Positions 1-8,696 of a stretch of 64,000 nt of DNA are shown here, piece by piece (the first letter of the stretch is position 1; each line of letters opens with the position of its first letter). The notes under the pieces were generated by a model, which was not told the origin of the DNA, ran no database searches, and worked only from the letters and a program-made list of their open reading frames with translations. Location: positions 1,364,001-1,428,000 of the forward strand of contig NZ_JACTAG010000001.1 of NCBI RefSeq assembly GCF_014763045.1. The letters run 5' to 3'. The position numbers and the translations under genes were made by a program. Source of the DNA: Sulfitobacter aestuariivivens (GTDB lineage: Bacteria; Pseudomonadota; Alphaproteobacteria; Rhodobacterales; Rhodobacteraceae).

Positions 1-1385
1 CTGCCTATGCCCGCGCCCTTGATCTCTACTTTGATCGGCATGACGGCGACGCGGCCACCATCGAGGACTGGCTGCAGGTCTTTGAGGACACAACCGATCG
101 GGATCTGTCGCAGTTCAAACGCTGGTACACCCAGGCAGGCACACCGCATCTACATGTGAGCGAAAGCTTTGAACTGGACACACTGACACTCACCTTACGG
201 CAGGAAACACCGCCATCAGCAGCAACTCCCGCGCCCGCACCGCTCGTGATACCGATTGCATTGGGTCTGATTGGCCCCGACGGGGAAGAAGTACTGGACA
301 CCCGCGTGCTCGAGATGACCAAGGCTGAGCAAAGCTTCCGCTTCACCGGGCTAGATGCCCAACCCATTGCGTCGATCCTGCGCGGATTCTCCGCCCCCGT
401 GATCCTGCATCATGATCTGTCAGATGCGGATCGGGTTCACCTGCTGGCCCATGATACCGATCCGTTTAATCGCTGGGAGGCCGGTCGCACTTTGGCGCGC
501 AAAGCTTTGCTGGGGATCATCGAGCGCGGCACGCAGGTCGATGCCGCCTATCTCAACGGGCTACGCGCCGTGATCACCGATGAAAGGCTGGATCCGGCGT
601 ACCGGGCGTTGATGATGGGCCTGCCGAGCCAGTCAGATCTGGCCAGTGCCCTACACGAGCGGGGCCAGACGCCAGACCCGGCGGCCATCCATTACGCGTC
701 AGAGGCCATGCGCGACATCCTCGCCAGTCATCTGGCGGACGACCTGCAAGCGCTTTATCACGCCCATCAGGTGTCAGAGCCCTATCAGCCCGACGCCGAC
801 CAATCGGGTCAGCGTGCCTTGTCCAACGCAATGCTGAGCCTGATCAGCCGCACAGACGGCGCTGCACTTGCCATGCGCCAGTTTCAGGGCGCGGACAACA
901 TGACCCAACAGCTTGCCGCACTTGCCTGTGGCATCCGCGCGGGACAGGGCGACGAGATGCTGGCGCACTTCGAGGCCCAGTGGAAAGACGATCGGCTGGT
1001 CATGGATAAATGGTTCGGTCTGCAGGTGCACGAAGCGGCGCCCGAAAACGCCGCTGCTGTCGCCAAGAAGCTGACCGAGCACCCCGATTTCAACTGGAAG
1101 AATCCCAACCGCTTCCGGTCAGTTTTTGGTATGCTTGCAATGCACCATGCAGGCTTCCACCATGCGTCCGGCGCGGGTTACCGGCTGCTTGCGGACTGGC
1201 TGATCCGGCTGGACGCGGTGAACCCACAGACAACCGCACGGATGTGTTCGGCGTTTCAGACGTGGCGCCGCTATGACCCGGATCGCCAGGCGATTATCAA
1301 GGAACAGCTTGACCGGATCTTGGGGACGGAAGGTCTCAGCCGCGACTCTGCTGAGATGCTCACCCGCATCCGTGGCACCGATTGA
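1..1385 (+). CDS. pepN: Aminopeptidase N, C-terminal part (5' truncated by window edge)
   Basis: The reading frame is already open at base 3 and runs to TGA at 1383-1385, so only about 460 C-terminal residues are seen and the zinc-binding HExxH catalytic domain lies left of the window. The visible part has the bacterial PepN C-terminal pattern: a beta-sandwich start (FKRWYTQAGTPHLHV) followed by a long all-helical superhelix ending in NPNRFRSVFGMLAMHHAGFH and DPDRQAIIKEQLDRIL. Members are M1 metallo-aminopeptidases that remove N-terminal residues from peptides in the cytoplasm. The stop overlaps the TTG start of the next gene, which suggests translational coupling. The identification is firm from the C-terminal pattern; the active site cannot be checked here. 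Confidence 0.93.
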   Translation, partial: AYARALDLYFDRHDGDAATIEDWLQVFEDTTDRDLSQFKRWYTQAGTPHLHVSESFELDTLTLTLRQETPPSAATPAPAPLVIPIALGLIGPDGEEVLDTRVLEMTKAEQSFRFTGLDAQPIASILRGFSAPVILHHDLSDADRVHLLAHDTDPFNRWEAGRTLARKALLGIIERGTQVDAAYLNGLRAVITDERLDPAYRALMMGLPSQSDLASALHERGQTPDPAAIHYASEAMRDILASHLADDLQALYHAHQVSEPYQPDADQSGQRALSNAMLSLISRTDGAALAMRQFQGADNMTQQLAALACGIRAGQGDEMLAHFEAQWKDDRLVMDKWFGLQVHEAAPENAAAVAKKLTEHPDFNWKNPNRFRSVFGMLAMHHAGFHHASGAGYRLLADWLIRLDAVNPQTTARMCSAFQTWRRYDPDRQAIIKEQLDRILGTEGLSRDSAEMLTRIRGTD

Positions 1386-1819
1386 CCTTGGACGATTTCA
1401 CCTACCAGCGCTCGGGTCGGTCCTGGGCCGGGTTGATCGTGATCGGTGTAGTCTGGTGCGTTCTGCTGGTGCTCTATGGGTGGTTTGATGCGGCCTGGTG
1501 GATCGTTTTGGCACTGGCCGCCTTTACCATCCCTGCGGTGCTTGATCTCTTGCATGATACGCAAAGTGGTTTGCGGCTGAGCGATGACACACTGTCGTGG
1601 TTCACGGGCAAACGGGACGCCGATGTTGCGCTGTCACAAATTCACCACGTCCGCCTGGACACGCGGCTTGATTTTTCCGTCCGCGCCAGTCTTGTCCTTA
1701 AATCAGGCCGCAAACTGCGCCTCCCCTTTGAGGCAACACCCCCCCACGAGGCGTTTGAGAAAGCACTGCAAGCCCGCGGCATGAAAGTGGAACGCCACCA
1801 TTTCCAGCTGTTTCAGTGA
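1382..1819 (+). CDS. Small membrane protein, unknown function
   Basis: A 145-aa protein starting at a TTG that overlaps the pepN stop (TTGA). Residues about 17-35 and 38-58 are two adjacent hydrophobic helices. A soluble C-terminal half follows, with alternating hydrophobic residues (LRLSDDTLSWFTGKRDADVA) that resembles the PH-like fold often placed after two transmembrane helices in small bacterial membrane proteins; that resemblance is an inference. The overlap with pepN implies co-expression. I do not recognise a named family. Convergent with the lytic transglycosylase gene, whose 3' end is 7 bp away. Confidence 0.8.
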   Translation: MTLDDFTYQRSGRSWAGLIVIGVVWCVLLVLYGWFDAAWWIVLALAAFTIPAVLDLLHDTQSGLRLSDDTLSWFTGKRDADVALSQIHHVRLDTRLDFSVRASLVLKSGRKLRLPFEATPPHEAFEKALQARGMKVERHHFQLFQ

Positions 1820-1826
1820 ATTCCGC

Positions 1827-2588
1827 CTAAGGCTTCGCTCTTGGGCGCGTGGCGTCAAGCGGCTTGCAATAGGTCTGACGCCGCAGCCAGCCTGACATGT
1901 CGCGCCGCTTTGACGCGCTGTGCATCGGGCCCCAATCTGCCGTGACACCCTGTCCGCGTCGGCCCTTGTAGCCATGAATCACACCGTCGCGCGGAACGGT
2001 ATGGGCCATGATCCGAATGGCACAACTGAGGTTGGCGGGCCCATTCTTGAGGGCCGCACCGGTTCCAACCCGACAGTTATACCCCCGCGCCGTACCCGGC
2101 AGGATCTGCAACAGGCCATACCATTTGCCCCCACCACCGACGGCCCAGGGCTTGTAGGTGCTCTCGTGCTTTGCCAGCGCGGACATGAATCCGACCCAGA
2201 AGGCACGCCTCTGCGCTTCCGGCGCCGATTGATACGCGGGGCACCAGGTTTCAATGTCACGCGGCACCAGATCGACCAGCGGCTTTCCATGATCCTTGAG
2301 CGCGGAGAGCGCGGCGCGGGTCCACAGGACATTCCCCGCCATGTGCTGCCAGCGCGTTCGAGGCACATCGCCGCTGCGTGCAGGCGGGCGCAGGTCGCCT
2401 AGCCCATCCAGAGTGATGACCGGTGGGCTGCTGCTCTCAAGGCGCGGCAGGGGCACTTCCAAACCAGAGAATCCGACAGTCCCCGACACTGGCACAGTCC
2501 GCGCCTGTGGGCGCAACTGTTCAAGCGTCTGGGCAGACGTCATCGCTGGCACTATTCCCAGCATCAAAGCAAAAACCGCGCGTTTCAT
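1827..2588 (-). CDS. Secreted lytic transglycosylase (SLT domain)
   Basis: A 253-aa protein. The start at 2588 is preferred over the longer upstream reading frame because it gives a clean signal peptide (MKRAVFALMLGIVPAMTSAQ). The mature part has a Pro-rich spacer and then an SLT-type catalytic domain: ALAKHESTYKPWAVGGGG with the likely catalytic Glu in KHEST, then GLLQILPGTARGY, the usual G-L-x-Q-I motif. Such enzymes cleave the MurNAc-GlcNAc bond of peptidoglycan with anhydro-MurNAc formation in the periplasm. Monocistronic here, with a 229-bp divergent spacer to the next gene. The family is clear; the particular lytic transglycosylase subgroup is not. Confidence 0.85.
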   Translation of the reverse strand: MKRAVFALMLGIVPAMTSAQTLEQLRPQARTVPVSGTVGFSGLEVPLPRLESSSPPVITLDGLGDLRPPARSGDVPRTRWQHMAGNVLWTRAALSALKDHGKPLVDLVPRDIETWCPAYQSAPEAQRRAFWVGFMSALAKHESTYKPWAVGGGGKWYGLLQILPGTARGYNCRVGTGAALKNGPANLSCAIRIMAHTVPRDGVIHGYKGRRGQGVTADWGPMHSASKRRDMSGWLRRQTYCKPLDATRPRAKP

Positions 2589-2817
2589 CACAAAAACATG
2601 CACCTTTTGATCGGCTGAATGCAAGTTAGCCGGGGTTTTTCGCGCATTGCGGGAACGATTGGCGCGATATCGCTTAAACGTGGGCAAGATTGCGTCGGTC
2701 ATTAACGATTATGTCCTGATTGCCGCAAGTCGACCGGAATGGACGCGCAAACTCCGCGATATCTTCGTGCCCGCGCCACGCTTACGCCCCAAATCTCGAT
2801 CACTTTGATGGGAACGA

Positions 2818-4152
2818 GTGAACGATGTGTACGAGACATTTATGAAAGCCTTGCGCGACATTTTGCAGACCAAACTGCGCCCCTTGGTAGGGCTGCTGCC
2901 TAAACGTGTGCAGCCGCTCCATATGCCTGCCCGCGTGACGCCCCAGCGGGCCATCCTGCGGCGTGCGCCCGTTGATATCTCCGATGATCTGGCGCAAACC
3001 TTGCTGCAAATTTCGTGCCCGGATCCCACCACCGAGGACAAGCTGCGCGATGGACATATTGCGATGGGCCAGCGTCTGGCCCGGCAAGAACGCTGGGGCG
3101 AACTGTCAGCACTGATCCGCAAATCCGATATTGGTCGCAATATGACGCCCGGCGCGATGCCCGCGGCCGATCTTTTGGCATACGGCGCGCGCGCCGACGT
3201 CGTCCTTGCGGTGGAGCATGCCCTGTTTGACGGCAGCCCGCCGAGTGATGCCCCGCTGCTGGCCGGAATCGAAGCCCTTGAACATGTGCTCGCAGAACAC
3301 GAAGGCGATCCGGTGATCTCCTCTATTGTCGCGCAATCTCATATGGATATCGGCTGGGCATGGCGCGGCACCGGCTGGGACGCCGAAATCCCCGACCGTA
3401 ACCATGCAGCTTTCGCAGCACACTTTGACCGCGCGGGCGACATCCTGTCACCGTTCTGCCCCAACACCCTGCAGTCTCCGCTGCTGGCAGCCAGCTGCTG
3501 TGCGTTGCTGGGTGGCACGGACGCAGGGCGCCGCCGCGTCGCAGATCGGTATGAGGCGCTGATCGATCTCAACCCCCAAAACCCCCGCCCGATGCGGGCG
3601 ATGGGTAATCACCTGTTGCCGCGCTGGTACGGCTCTTACAAGGAACTGGAGCTCGAAGCCCACCGCACCGCAGCCCGGGTCATGGAGACGTGGGGGGCGG
3701 GTGGCTATACTTGGGTGATGTTCGACGCGATCAGCTTTGACGACGAAGCCTGCGCAAACCTTGATCTGACATTTTTTATTGAGGGGCTGCGCGACATCCT
3801 TGCCCGCCACTCTGATCCTTATACCGTGAACTTGCTGGCCTCATATTGTGCCAATGCGATCGGGCAGGTGTATTCTGGCGACGACCGTGCCGATCACAAT
3901 CGCAAGGTGATCGCCGGATGCGCGCGCTGGATCATACGTGACCACATGACGGAATTGCATCCAATGGTCTGGGCCCATGCTGCGCAAGGGTTCGACAACA
4001 GTCTGCATGTCCGCTCGCCAGCTAATTTTGCCGATTCCGGGCGCAAGGACGCAATGCGCATCATCACCAGGCTGTTCAGCCGCGAAATCGCAGCAGGTAA
4101 AAGGGTCGTCTTTACAGAATCTGGGCCTGAGGCAATGGCAGGTGGCGCGTGA
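2818..4152 (+). CDS. Unrecognised 444-aa protein
   Basis: An intact ORF beginning at GTG with a GGGAACGA stretch just upstream; an ATG eight codons later is an alternative start. The protein is helical and soluble, without a signal peptide or transmembrane segment. It contains two-helix, TPR-like stretches (for example DRYEALIDLNPQNPRPMRAM and the following MGNHLLPRWYGSYKELE), Trp/Tyr-rich motifs (DIGWAWRGTGWD, GGYTWVMFDAISFDDEAC) and a Cys-rich spot (AASCCALLGG). No catalytic motif could be assigned. It stands alone between a divergent lytic transglycosylase and gatB. Codon use matches its neighbours, so it looks resident rather than recently acquired. Confidence 0.75.
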   Translation: MNDVYETFMKALRDILQTKLRPLVGLLPKRVQPLHMPARVTPQRAILRRAPVDISDDLAQTLLQISCPDPTTEDKLRDGHIAMGQRLARQERWGELSALIRKSDIGRNMTPGAMPAADLLAYGARADVVLAVEHALFDGSPPSDAPLLAGIEALEHVLAEHEGDPVISSIVAQSHMDIGWAWRGTGWDAEIPDRNHAAFAAHFDRAGDILSPFCPNTLQSPLLAASCCALLGGTDAGRRRVADRYEALIDLNPQNPRPMRAMGNHLLPRWYGSYKELELEAHRTAARVMETWGAGGYTWVMFDAISFDDEACANLDLTFFIEGLRDILARHSDPYTVNLLASYCANAIGQVYSGDDRADHNRKVIAGCARWIIRDHMTELHPMVWAHAAQGFDNSLHVRSPANFADSGRKDAMRIITRLFSREIAAGKRVVFTESGPEAMAGGA

Positions 4153-4334
4153 ACCAAAGCCCCTGCCGGGGGATTTCAAAAGCCAGAAAACACCGCCGCG
4201 GATAGGGGCGGTCTGTGATGCTGCCTGACAGAACCAGACCAGCAGCTTGCACCTGATCGCGCCGCCTCCCTCTTGCAGCATATGCGCCGCTGGCCTAAGA
4301 CCGCAGCCAACAGCCGATGCCGCACGAGGTTCCC

Positions 4335-5846
4335 ATGCTCGATCTGACTTACGACACCCCCAAACCCAAGCGTATCGCCGGGGCCAAGCACGACTGGGAA
4401 CTGGTCATCGGCATGGAGGTACACGCGCAGGTCTCCTCCAACGCGAAACTTTTCTCGGGGGCGTCCACCAAATTTGGCGCAGAACCCAACTCAAACGTCG
4501 CCTTCGTGGACGCAGCCATGCCAGGCATGCTTCCCGTGATTAACGAATACTGCGTAGAACAGGCCGTGCGGACAGGGCTGGGACTGAAAGCCGAGATCAA
4601 TCTGAAATCCGCCTTCGATCGCAAGAATTACTTCTACCCGGATCTGCCACAAGGCTATCAGATCAGCCAACTTTACGAGCCCATCGTTGGCGAAGGTGAA
4701 GTCCTGGTCGAAATGGGCGACGGCACAGCACGACTGGTGCGGGTCGAGCGCATCCACATGGAACAGGACGCGGGCAAATCGATCCATGACATGGACCCCA
4801 ACATGTCCTTTGTGGATCTCAACCGCACCGGTGTCTGCCTGATGGAGATCGTCTCGCGACCCGACATCCGCGGCCCCGAAGAAGCCGCCGCTTACCTCAC
4901 CAAGCTGCGCCAGATCCTGCGCTATCTGGGCACGTGCAATGGCGACATGCAGTCGGGTGCCATGCGGGCGGACGTCAACGTCTCAATCTGCCGCCCGGGC
5001 GATTACGAGCGCTATGAGGAAACGCAGGACTTCTCCCATCTGGGCACCCGCTGCGAGATCAAGAACATGAACTCCATGCGTTTCATCCAGCAAGCGATTG
5101 AAGTCGAGGCACGCCGCCAGATCGCGATCGTCGAAGGTGGCGGTACGGTCGATCAGGAAACACGGCTTTATGACCCCGACAAACAGGAAACACGGTCGAT
5201 GCGCTCCAAGGAAGAGGCGCACGACTACCGCTATTTCCCCGATCCTGATCTGCTGCCGCTGGAGATCGAACAAGACTGGGTCGACAACATCGCCGCCAGC
5301 CTGCCCGAACTGCCGGATGCCAAAAAAGCGCGTTTTGTGCGCGATTTCGGGCTCAGCGACTATGATGCCTCCGTGCTGACCGCCGATCTCGATTCTGCAG
5401 GCTACTTTGAAGACGTAGCACAGGGTCGCGATGGAAAGATGGCTGCAAACTGGGTCATCAACGAACTTTTCGGCCGGTTGAAGAAAGACGAAAAAGACAT
5501 CGCGAACAGTCCGGTCAGCCCGGCACAACTGGGCGGCGTGATCGACCTGATCGCCTCCGATGCCATCAGCGGCAAGATCGCCAAGGATCTTTTTGAAATT
5601 GTCTACACCGAAGGCGGAGACCCAGCCGCGATTGTCGAAGACCGTGGCATGAAGCAGGTCACAGACACTGGCGCCATTGAGGCTGCCGTGGACGAGATCA
5701 TCGCAGCCAATCCCGATCAGGTCGCCAAGGCACAGCAGAACCCCAAACTGGCCGGATGGTTCGTGGGTCAGGTGATGAAAGCCACTGGCGGCAAGGCAAA
5801 CCCAAAAGCTGTCAACCAACTGGTGGCCAAGAAACTGAACGGTTGA
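4335..5846 (+). CDS. gatB: Asp-tRNA(Asn)/Glu-tRNA(Gln) amidotransferase subunit B
   Basis: A 503-aa protein. The ATG at 4335 is chosen because it has CGAGG just upstream and begins close to the conserved core ([22 protein letters not shown]). GatB activates the acyl group of misacylated Glu-tRNA(Gln) or Asp-tRNA(Asn) for transamidation with ammonia from GatA. The catalytic cradle is seen in [19 protein letters not shown], with later motifs [23 protein letters not shown] and RCEIKNMNS. The last ~150 residues form the helical/YqeY tRNA-binding tail ending in [19 protein letters not shown]. gatA and gatC are not in the window. Closely followed by the thioesterase gene. Confidence 0.97.
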   Translation: MLDLTYDTPKPKRIAGAKHDWELVIGMEVHAQVSSNAKLFSGASTKFGAEPNSNVAFVDAAMPGMLPVINEYCVEQAVRTGLGLKAEINLKSAFDRKNYFYPDLPQGYQISQLYEPIVGEGEVLVEMGDGTARLVRVERIHMEQDAGKSIHDMDPNMSFVDLNRTGVCLMEIVSRPDIRGPEEAAAYLTKLRQILRYLGTCNGDMQSGAMRADVNVSICRPGDYERYEETQDFSHLGTRCEIKNMNSMRFIQQAIEVEARRQIAIVEGGGTVDQETRLYDPDKQETRSMRSKEEAHDYRYFPDPDLLPLEIEQDWVDNIAASLPELPDAKKARFVRDFGLSDYDASVLTADLDSAGYFEDVAQGRDGKMAANWVINELFGRLKKDEKDIANSPVSPAQLGGVIDLIASDAISGKIAKDLFEIVYTEGGDPAAIVEDRGMKQVTDTGAIEAAVDEIIAANPDQVAKAQQNPKLAGWFVGQVMKATGGKANPKAVNQLVAKKLNG

Positions 5847-5881
5847 TCAACCTCAACCCCGCGTACCATCGGAGCGTCGCA

Positions 5882-6349
5882 ATGCAATCCCCCCACCGTT
5901 CCGCGTCGATGGTTGTCCGCCCCGACTGGATTGATTTCAACGGTCATCTGAACATGGCCTATTACAACGTCCTGTTCGATACGGCGGTCGATCAACTGTA
6001 CCCCTGGATCGGTTTCGGGCCTGACTACCAAAAAACGGGCTGCACCACTTATGTGGCCGAATTCCACGTCTGCTATCTGCGCGAACTGCACAAAAATGAC
6101 GAGGTCTATGTCACATTCCAGCTTGTTGATTTCGACACCAAGCGGTTCCATTCGTATCAGGAGCTTTGGCACAAGGATGGCTGGCTTGCAGCGACCGCCG
6201 AAGGGCTGACACTGCACGTGGATCAATCCGGTCCGCGCGTCGCACCCATGCCCGACGCCATTCTGGCGAAACTGACTGAAATGCAAAGAGCCCAAGCCCA
6301 CCTGCCCCGGCCTGAGCGCGTAGGCCGCAAGATCGGAATCAAGCGATAA
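5882..6349 (+). CDS. Acyl-CoA thioesterase family protein (hot-dog fold)
   Basis: A 155-aa protein. The start at 5882 is supported by GGAGCGTCGCA directly upstream; a longer frame upstream overlaps gatB and is rejected. The sequence has the 4-hydroxybenzoyl-CoA thioesterase pattern: DWIDFNGHLNMAYYNVLFD, with the Asp/Asn-Gly-His loop, followed by the central helix and the strands CYLRELHKNDEVYVTFQLV and FHSYQELWHKDG. This fold hydrolyses acyl-CoA thioesters in the cytoplasm. Substrate cannot be read from sequence; carnitine-related thioesterases (betaine/carnitine metabolism) share this architecture. It lies 36 bp after gatB, so co-transcription is likely. Confidence 0.85.
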   Translation: MQSPHRSASMVVRPDWIDFNGHLNMAYYNVLFDTAVDQLYPWIGFGPDYQKTGCTTYVAEFHVCYLRELHKNDEVYVTFQLVDFDTKRFHSYQELWHKDGWLAATAEGLTLHVDQSGPRVAPMPDAILAKLTEMQRAQAHLPRPERVGRKIGIKR

Positions 6350-6457
6350 TCCCTCTGCGCCTGCCCGCCAGGTCAGTCGGCGCACAACCAGCGCTGCCCC
6401 TTTTATCCGACAGCAGCTTTTGCTAAACCGCCGCCAATCCAACCCAAAGGCCATCCC

Positions 6458-6973
6458 ATGCCCCGTTATGAGTACAAGGTTGTTCCCGCCCCTACCAAGG
6501 GCATAAAGGTCAAAGGGGTGCGCGGGCCGGAAGCCCGATTTGCCCATGCCATCCAAGAGCTCATGAATGGTCTTTCAGGATATGGCTGGGAATATCAGCG
6601 CGCTGAAACTTTACCATCGCTTGAGCGCGCTGGCCTGACAGGCACCACGACGGAATGGCGCAACATGCTGGTATTCCGGCGGTTGCGCGAAAATGAGGCC
6701 GACGCGTTTCAGCCCGAACTGCTGCCTGCCCCGGACAACGCCCAACCCGCGACGGCGGAGCCCGACGTCCCCGCAGAAACGCCGACTGAGACGCGCGCCG
6801 AACCCCCTCTGAAGGAAACGGGTTCGGCTAGCGCGAATACCTTTGCCGGTGATGAAGCAGAGGCTGAAAAAACACCCGACAACGACGCGAAGGATGTAGA
6901 CGCCGCCGACGAGGGCGACGTGACTTTTGCTGACAAGAAGAAGCCGCAAAAAAACGCTGAAACAGAGACTTAA
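6458..6973 (+). CDS. DUF4177 domain protein with acidic C-terminal tail
   Basis: A 171-aa protein. Residues 1-75 fit the short DUF4177 fold: MPRYEYKVVPAPTKG at the N-terminus, then a helix and SGYGWEYQRAETLPS with the hallmark G-W-E/L motif, ending in MLVFRRLRE. Residues 76-171 are low-complexity, rich in Ala, Glu, Asp and Pro, and finish in a basic patch (DKKKPQKNAETET). The domain is of unknown function. The tail is much longer than the bare domain and is probably disordered. A single gene with a 108-bp gap upstream; convergent with bolA. Confidence 0.8.
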   Translation: MPRYEYKVVPAPTKGIKVKGVRGPEARFAHAIQELMNGLSGYGWEYQRAETLPSLERAGLTGTTTEWRNMLVFRRLRENEADAFQPELLPAPDNAQPATAEPDVPAETPTETRAEPPLKETGSASANTFAGDEAEAEKTPDNDAKDVDAADEGDVTFADKKKPQKNAETET

Positions 6974-6982
6974 GCGCCGCGC

Positions 6983-7240
6983 TTAAACATCTAAATCCAA
7001 TGCCAGCGCGTGGATCCGCCCCAACAAATCCGGCCCAAGTGCCGCATGCACCGCGCGATGCCGCGCAACCCTGCTCATCCCCTTGAAGGTGGCGGATCGA
7101 ATGCGCACATTGTAATGGCTTTCGCCGCCCTCCTGATATCCGCCGTGGCCACGATGACTTTCACTATCATCGACCACCTCCAGTTCGCTTGGTGCCAGGG
7201 CATCTTGCAGCCGGGCAATAATCTCTTCGGTCTTGGTCAT
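6983..7240 (-). CDS. BolA-family protein
   Basis: An 85-aa protein covering a complete BolA domain: N-terminal helix (MTKTEEIIARLQDAL), a variable loop with His residues (SESHRGHGGYQEGGESHYNV), then the conserved strand-helix segment SRVARHRAVHAALGPDL and the closing LLGRIHALALDLDV. BolA proteins bind [2Fe-2S] clusters together with monothiol glutaredoxins and act in iron-sulfur trafficking or gene regulation. Divergent from the J-domain gene with a 75-bp spacer. A bolA/J-domain/cobS neighbourhood is familiar from Rhodobacteraceae genomes. Confidence 0.93.
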   Translation of the reverse strand: MTKTEEIIARLQDALAPSELEVVDDSESHRGHGGYQEGGESHYNVRIRSATFKGMSRVARHRAVHAALGPDLLGRIHALALDLDV

Positions 7241-7315
7241 TTTTTGGCCGCACCCCCTTCAATCTCGCTCTGCCTCGTCTAAACTGACCGGCCTGAGTCG
7301 GAAAGGTCCCTATCC

Positions 7316-7945
7316 ATGCCCAAGTCTGATCCCTTCGGTTTTGACATGTCTGTGTCGTCTGCCAAGAAAAAGAACCCACGCGGTCGACGGGGGATGTCTG
7401 GTGCGTCCGAGACGTCGACCCGCATCTGTGATCATGAGAGCTGCGAAGAACCCGGAAAATTCCGCGCGCCCAAGGCCCCGGACGTGCTGGACGACTATTT
7501 CTGGTTCTGCCAGCAGCATGTACGTGAATATAATTTGAAGTGGAATTTCTTCGACGGCACGACAGAGGCCGAGATGAACGCCCAACTGTCAGAAGACAAG
7601 GTTTGGGAACGCAAGACAAAGCCACTTGGCGATCCTGAAGCCCGCGCATGGGCACGGCTTGGCATCGAGGACCCGCATCAGGTGTTGGGCAAGAACGCCA
7701 CGCAAAATCCCGGTCGCAATGGCGGCTCTGCGGGCCGTCGCCTTCCCCCCACAGAACGCCGCGCCATAGAGATCCTTGAGGCCAAGGACAACTGGACCAA
7801 GCCAGAAGTCCGCAAGGCCTACAAGGCGCTTATCAAGGTACTGCACCCGGACATGAACGGCGGGGACCGCTCGCAAGAAGAGCAATTGCAGGAAGTTGTC
7901 TGGGCTTGGGACCAGATCAAGGCAAGCCGCAACTTCAAAGACTGA
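7316..7945 (+). CDS. J-domain (DnaJ-like) protein
   Basis: A 209-aa protein in which the J domain sits at the C-terminus (about residues 145-205): RRAIEILEAKDNWTKPEVRKAYK, then ALIKVLHPDMNGGD with the HPD tripeptide needed to stimulate DnaK ATPase. The N-terminal ~110 residues hold a Cys/His-containing segment (CDHESCEEPGKFRAP and CQQHVREYN) that could bind a metal; this is an inference from spacing. There is no Gly/Phe region or zinc-finger repeat, so this is not canonical DnaJ but a class-III type co-chaperone. It starts with ATG at 7316 in a short divergent spacer with bolA. Confidence 0.88.
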   Translation: MPKSDPFGFDMSVSSAKKKNPRGRRGMSGASETSTRICDHESCEEPGKFRAPKAPDVLDDYFWFCQQHVREYNLKWNFFDGTTEAEMNAQLSEDKVWERKTKPLGDPEARAWARLGIEDPHQVLGKNATQNPGRNGGSAGRRLPPTERRAIEILEAKDNWTKPEVRKAYKALIKVLHPDMNGGDRSQEEQLQEVVWAWDQIKASRNFKD

Positions 7946-8081
7946 CGCAACGCCGCAGGTTTCGGGGCTGGCGCGTCAGGCTCTGTATTCTTTGGTTCTC
8001 TCTCAGGGGAAAGTCGTCCGCGTGGCGATATCGCAAGAAACGGACCGGACCTTTGGTGATGCTAGACCCGGTGCCGCTTGC

Positions 8082-8543
8082 CTAACCTCGCGCGGGCCTT
8101 GCGCGCATGGCCATTGCGATCAGGTGAATGCCCAGCACGCTTGCGGCCCAGGGCAATAAAACACCCCCCTTGCTGGTGACCATCTCGACCACGAAAATCG
8201 GCGCGATGGCCGCCATGCCCGAGATCGACACGGCCAGATCCCGCAGACCGAGATCTGCAATCAAGGCTTCTACCGGCAACAGCATCACGGCAATGACGGC
8301 CCCCATTAGTGTCGCCCCTACAAAGGTCAGCGCCGCAATCCCCAGCCCCCAAAGCCCTGACCGGCCAAATCCACCGGCCAACAAAAGTCCCGCCACAAAG
8401 GCCCCCGCCGCGGCACAGCGGCAGAATCCCAGATCGCCGCGAAAGGTCGGATCAGCCTGCGTGATGGCTGCCGCGACCAATCCTCCTGAAACCCCGATGG
8501 CCGCCGCCACGCTGAACCGCTGCTGGATGGATGTTATGCTCAT
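8082..8543 (-). CDS. Integral membrane protein, unknown function
   Basis: A 153-aa protein; the start at 8543 is fixed by a strong AGGAG six bases before the ATG, rather than the ATG eight codons upstream. The sequence is dominated by four to five hydrophobic helices (AAIGVSGGLVAAAI, AAGAFVAGLLLAGGF, LGIAALTFVGATLMGAVIAVMLLP, AAIAPIFVVEMV, GGVLLPWAASVLGIHLIAMAM) linked by short polar turns. No motif or family was recognised. It is transcribed away from the TPR gene; the divergent spacer of about 150 bp should carry both promoters. Confidence 0.75.
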   Translation of the reverse strand: MSITSIQQRFSVAAAIGVSGGLVAAAITQADPTFRGDLGFCRCAAAGAFVAGLLLAGGFGRSGLWGLGIAALTFVGATLMGAVIAVMLLPVEALIADLGLRDLAVSISGMAAIAPIFVVEMVTSKGGVLLPWAASVLGIHLIAMAMRARPARG

Positions 8544-8696
8544 GTCGTTCTCCTGTTCATGATGCATCCATTATGGCGGTCGCGTGTGCAGCCACTTGGG
8601 GTTGTTTTCGCAGTCCTTGTGCAGACCGGAACGGGGAAATTTGGACTAGGCAAGTCATGCGCACCGGGCCATTCTGCATGCACTGGGGGACAGAAC

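Noticed and set aside
4983-5819. 278-codon minus-strand ORF opposite gatB
   Set aside because: Shadow frame of gatB; no start context and no motif.
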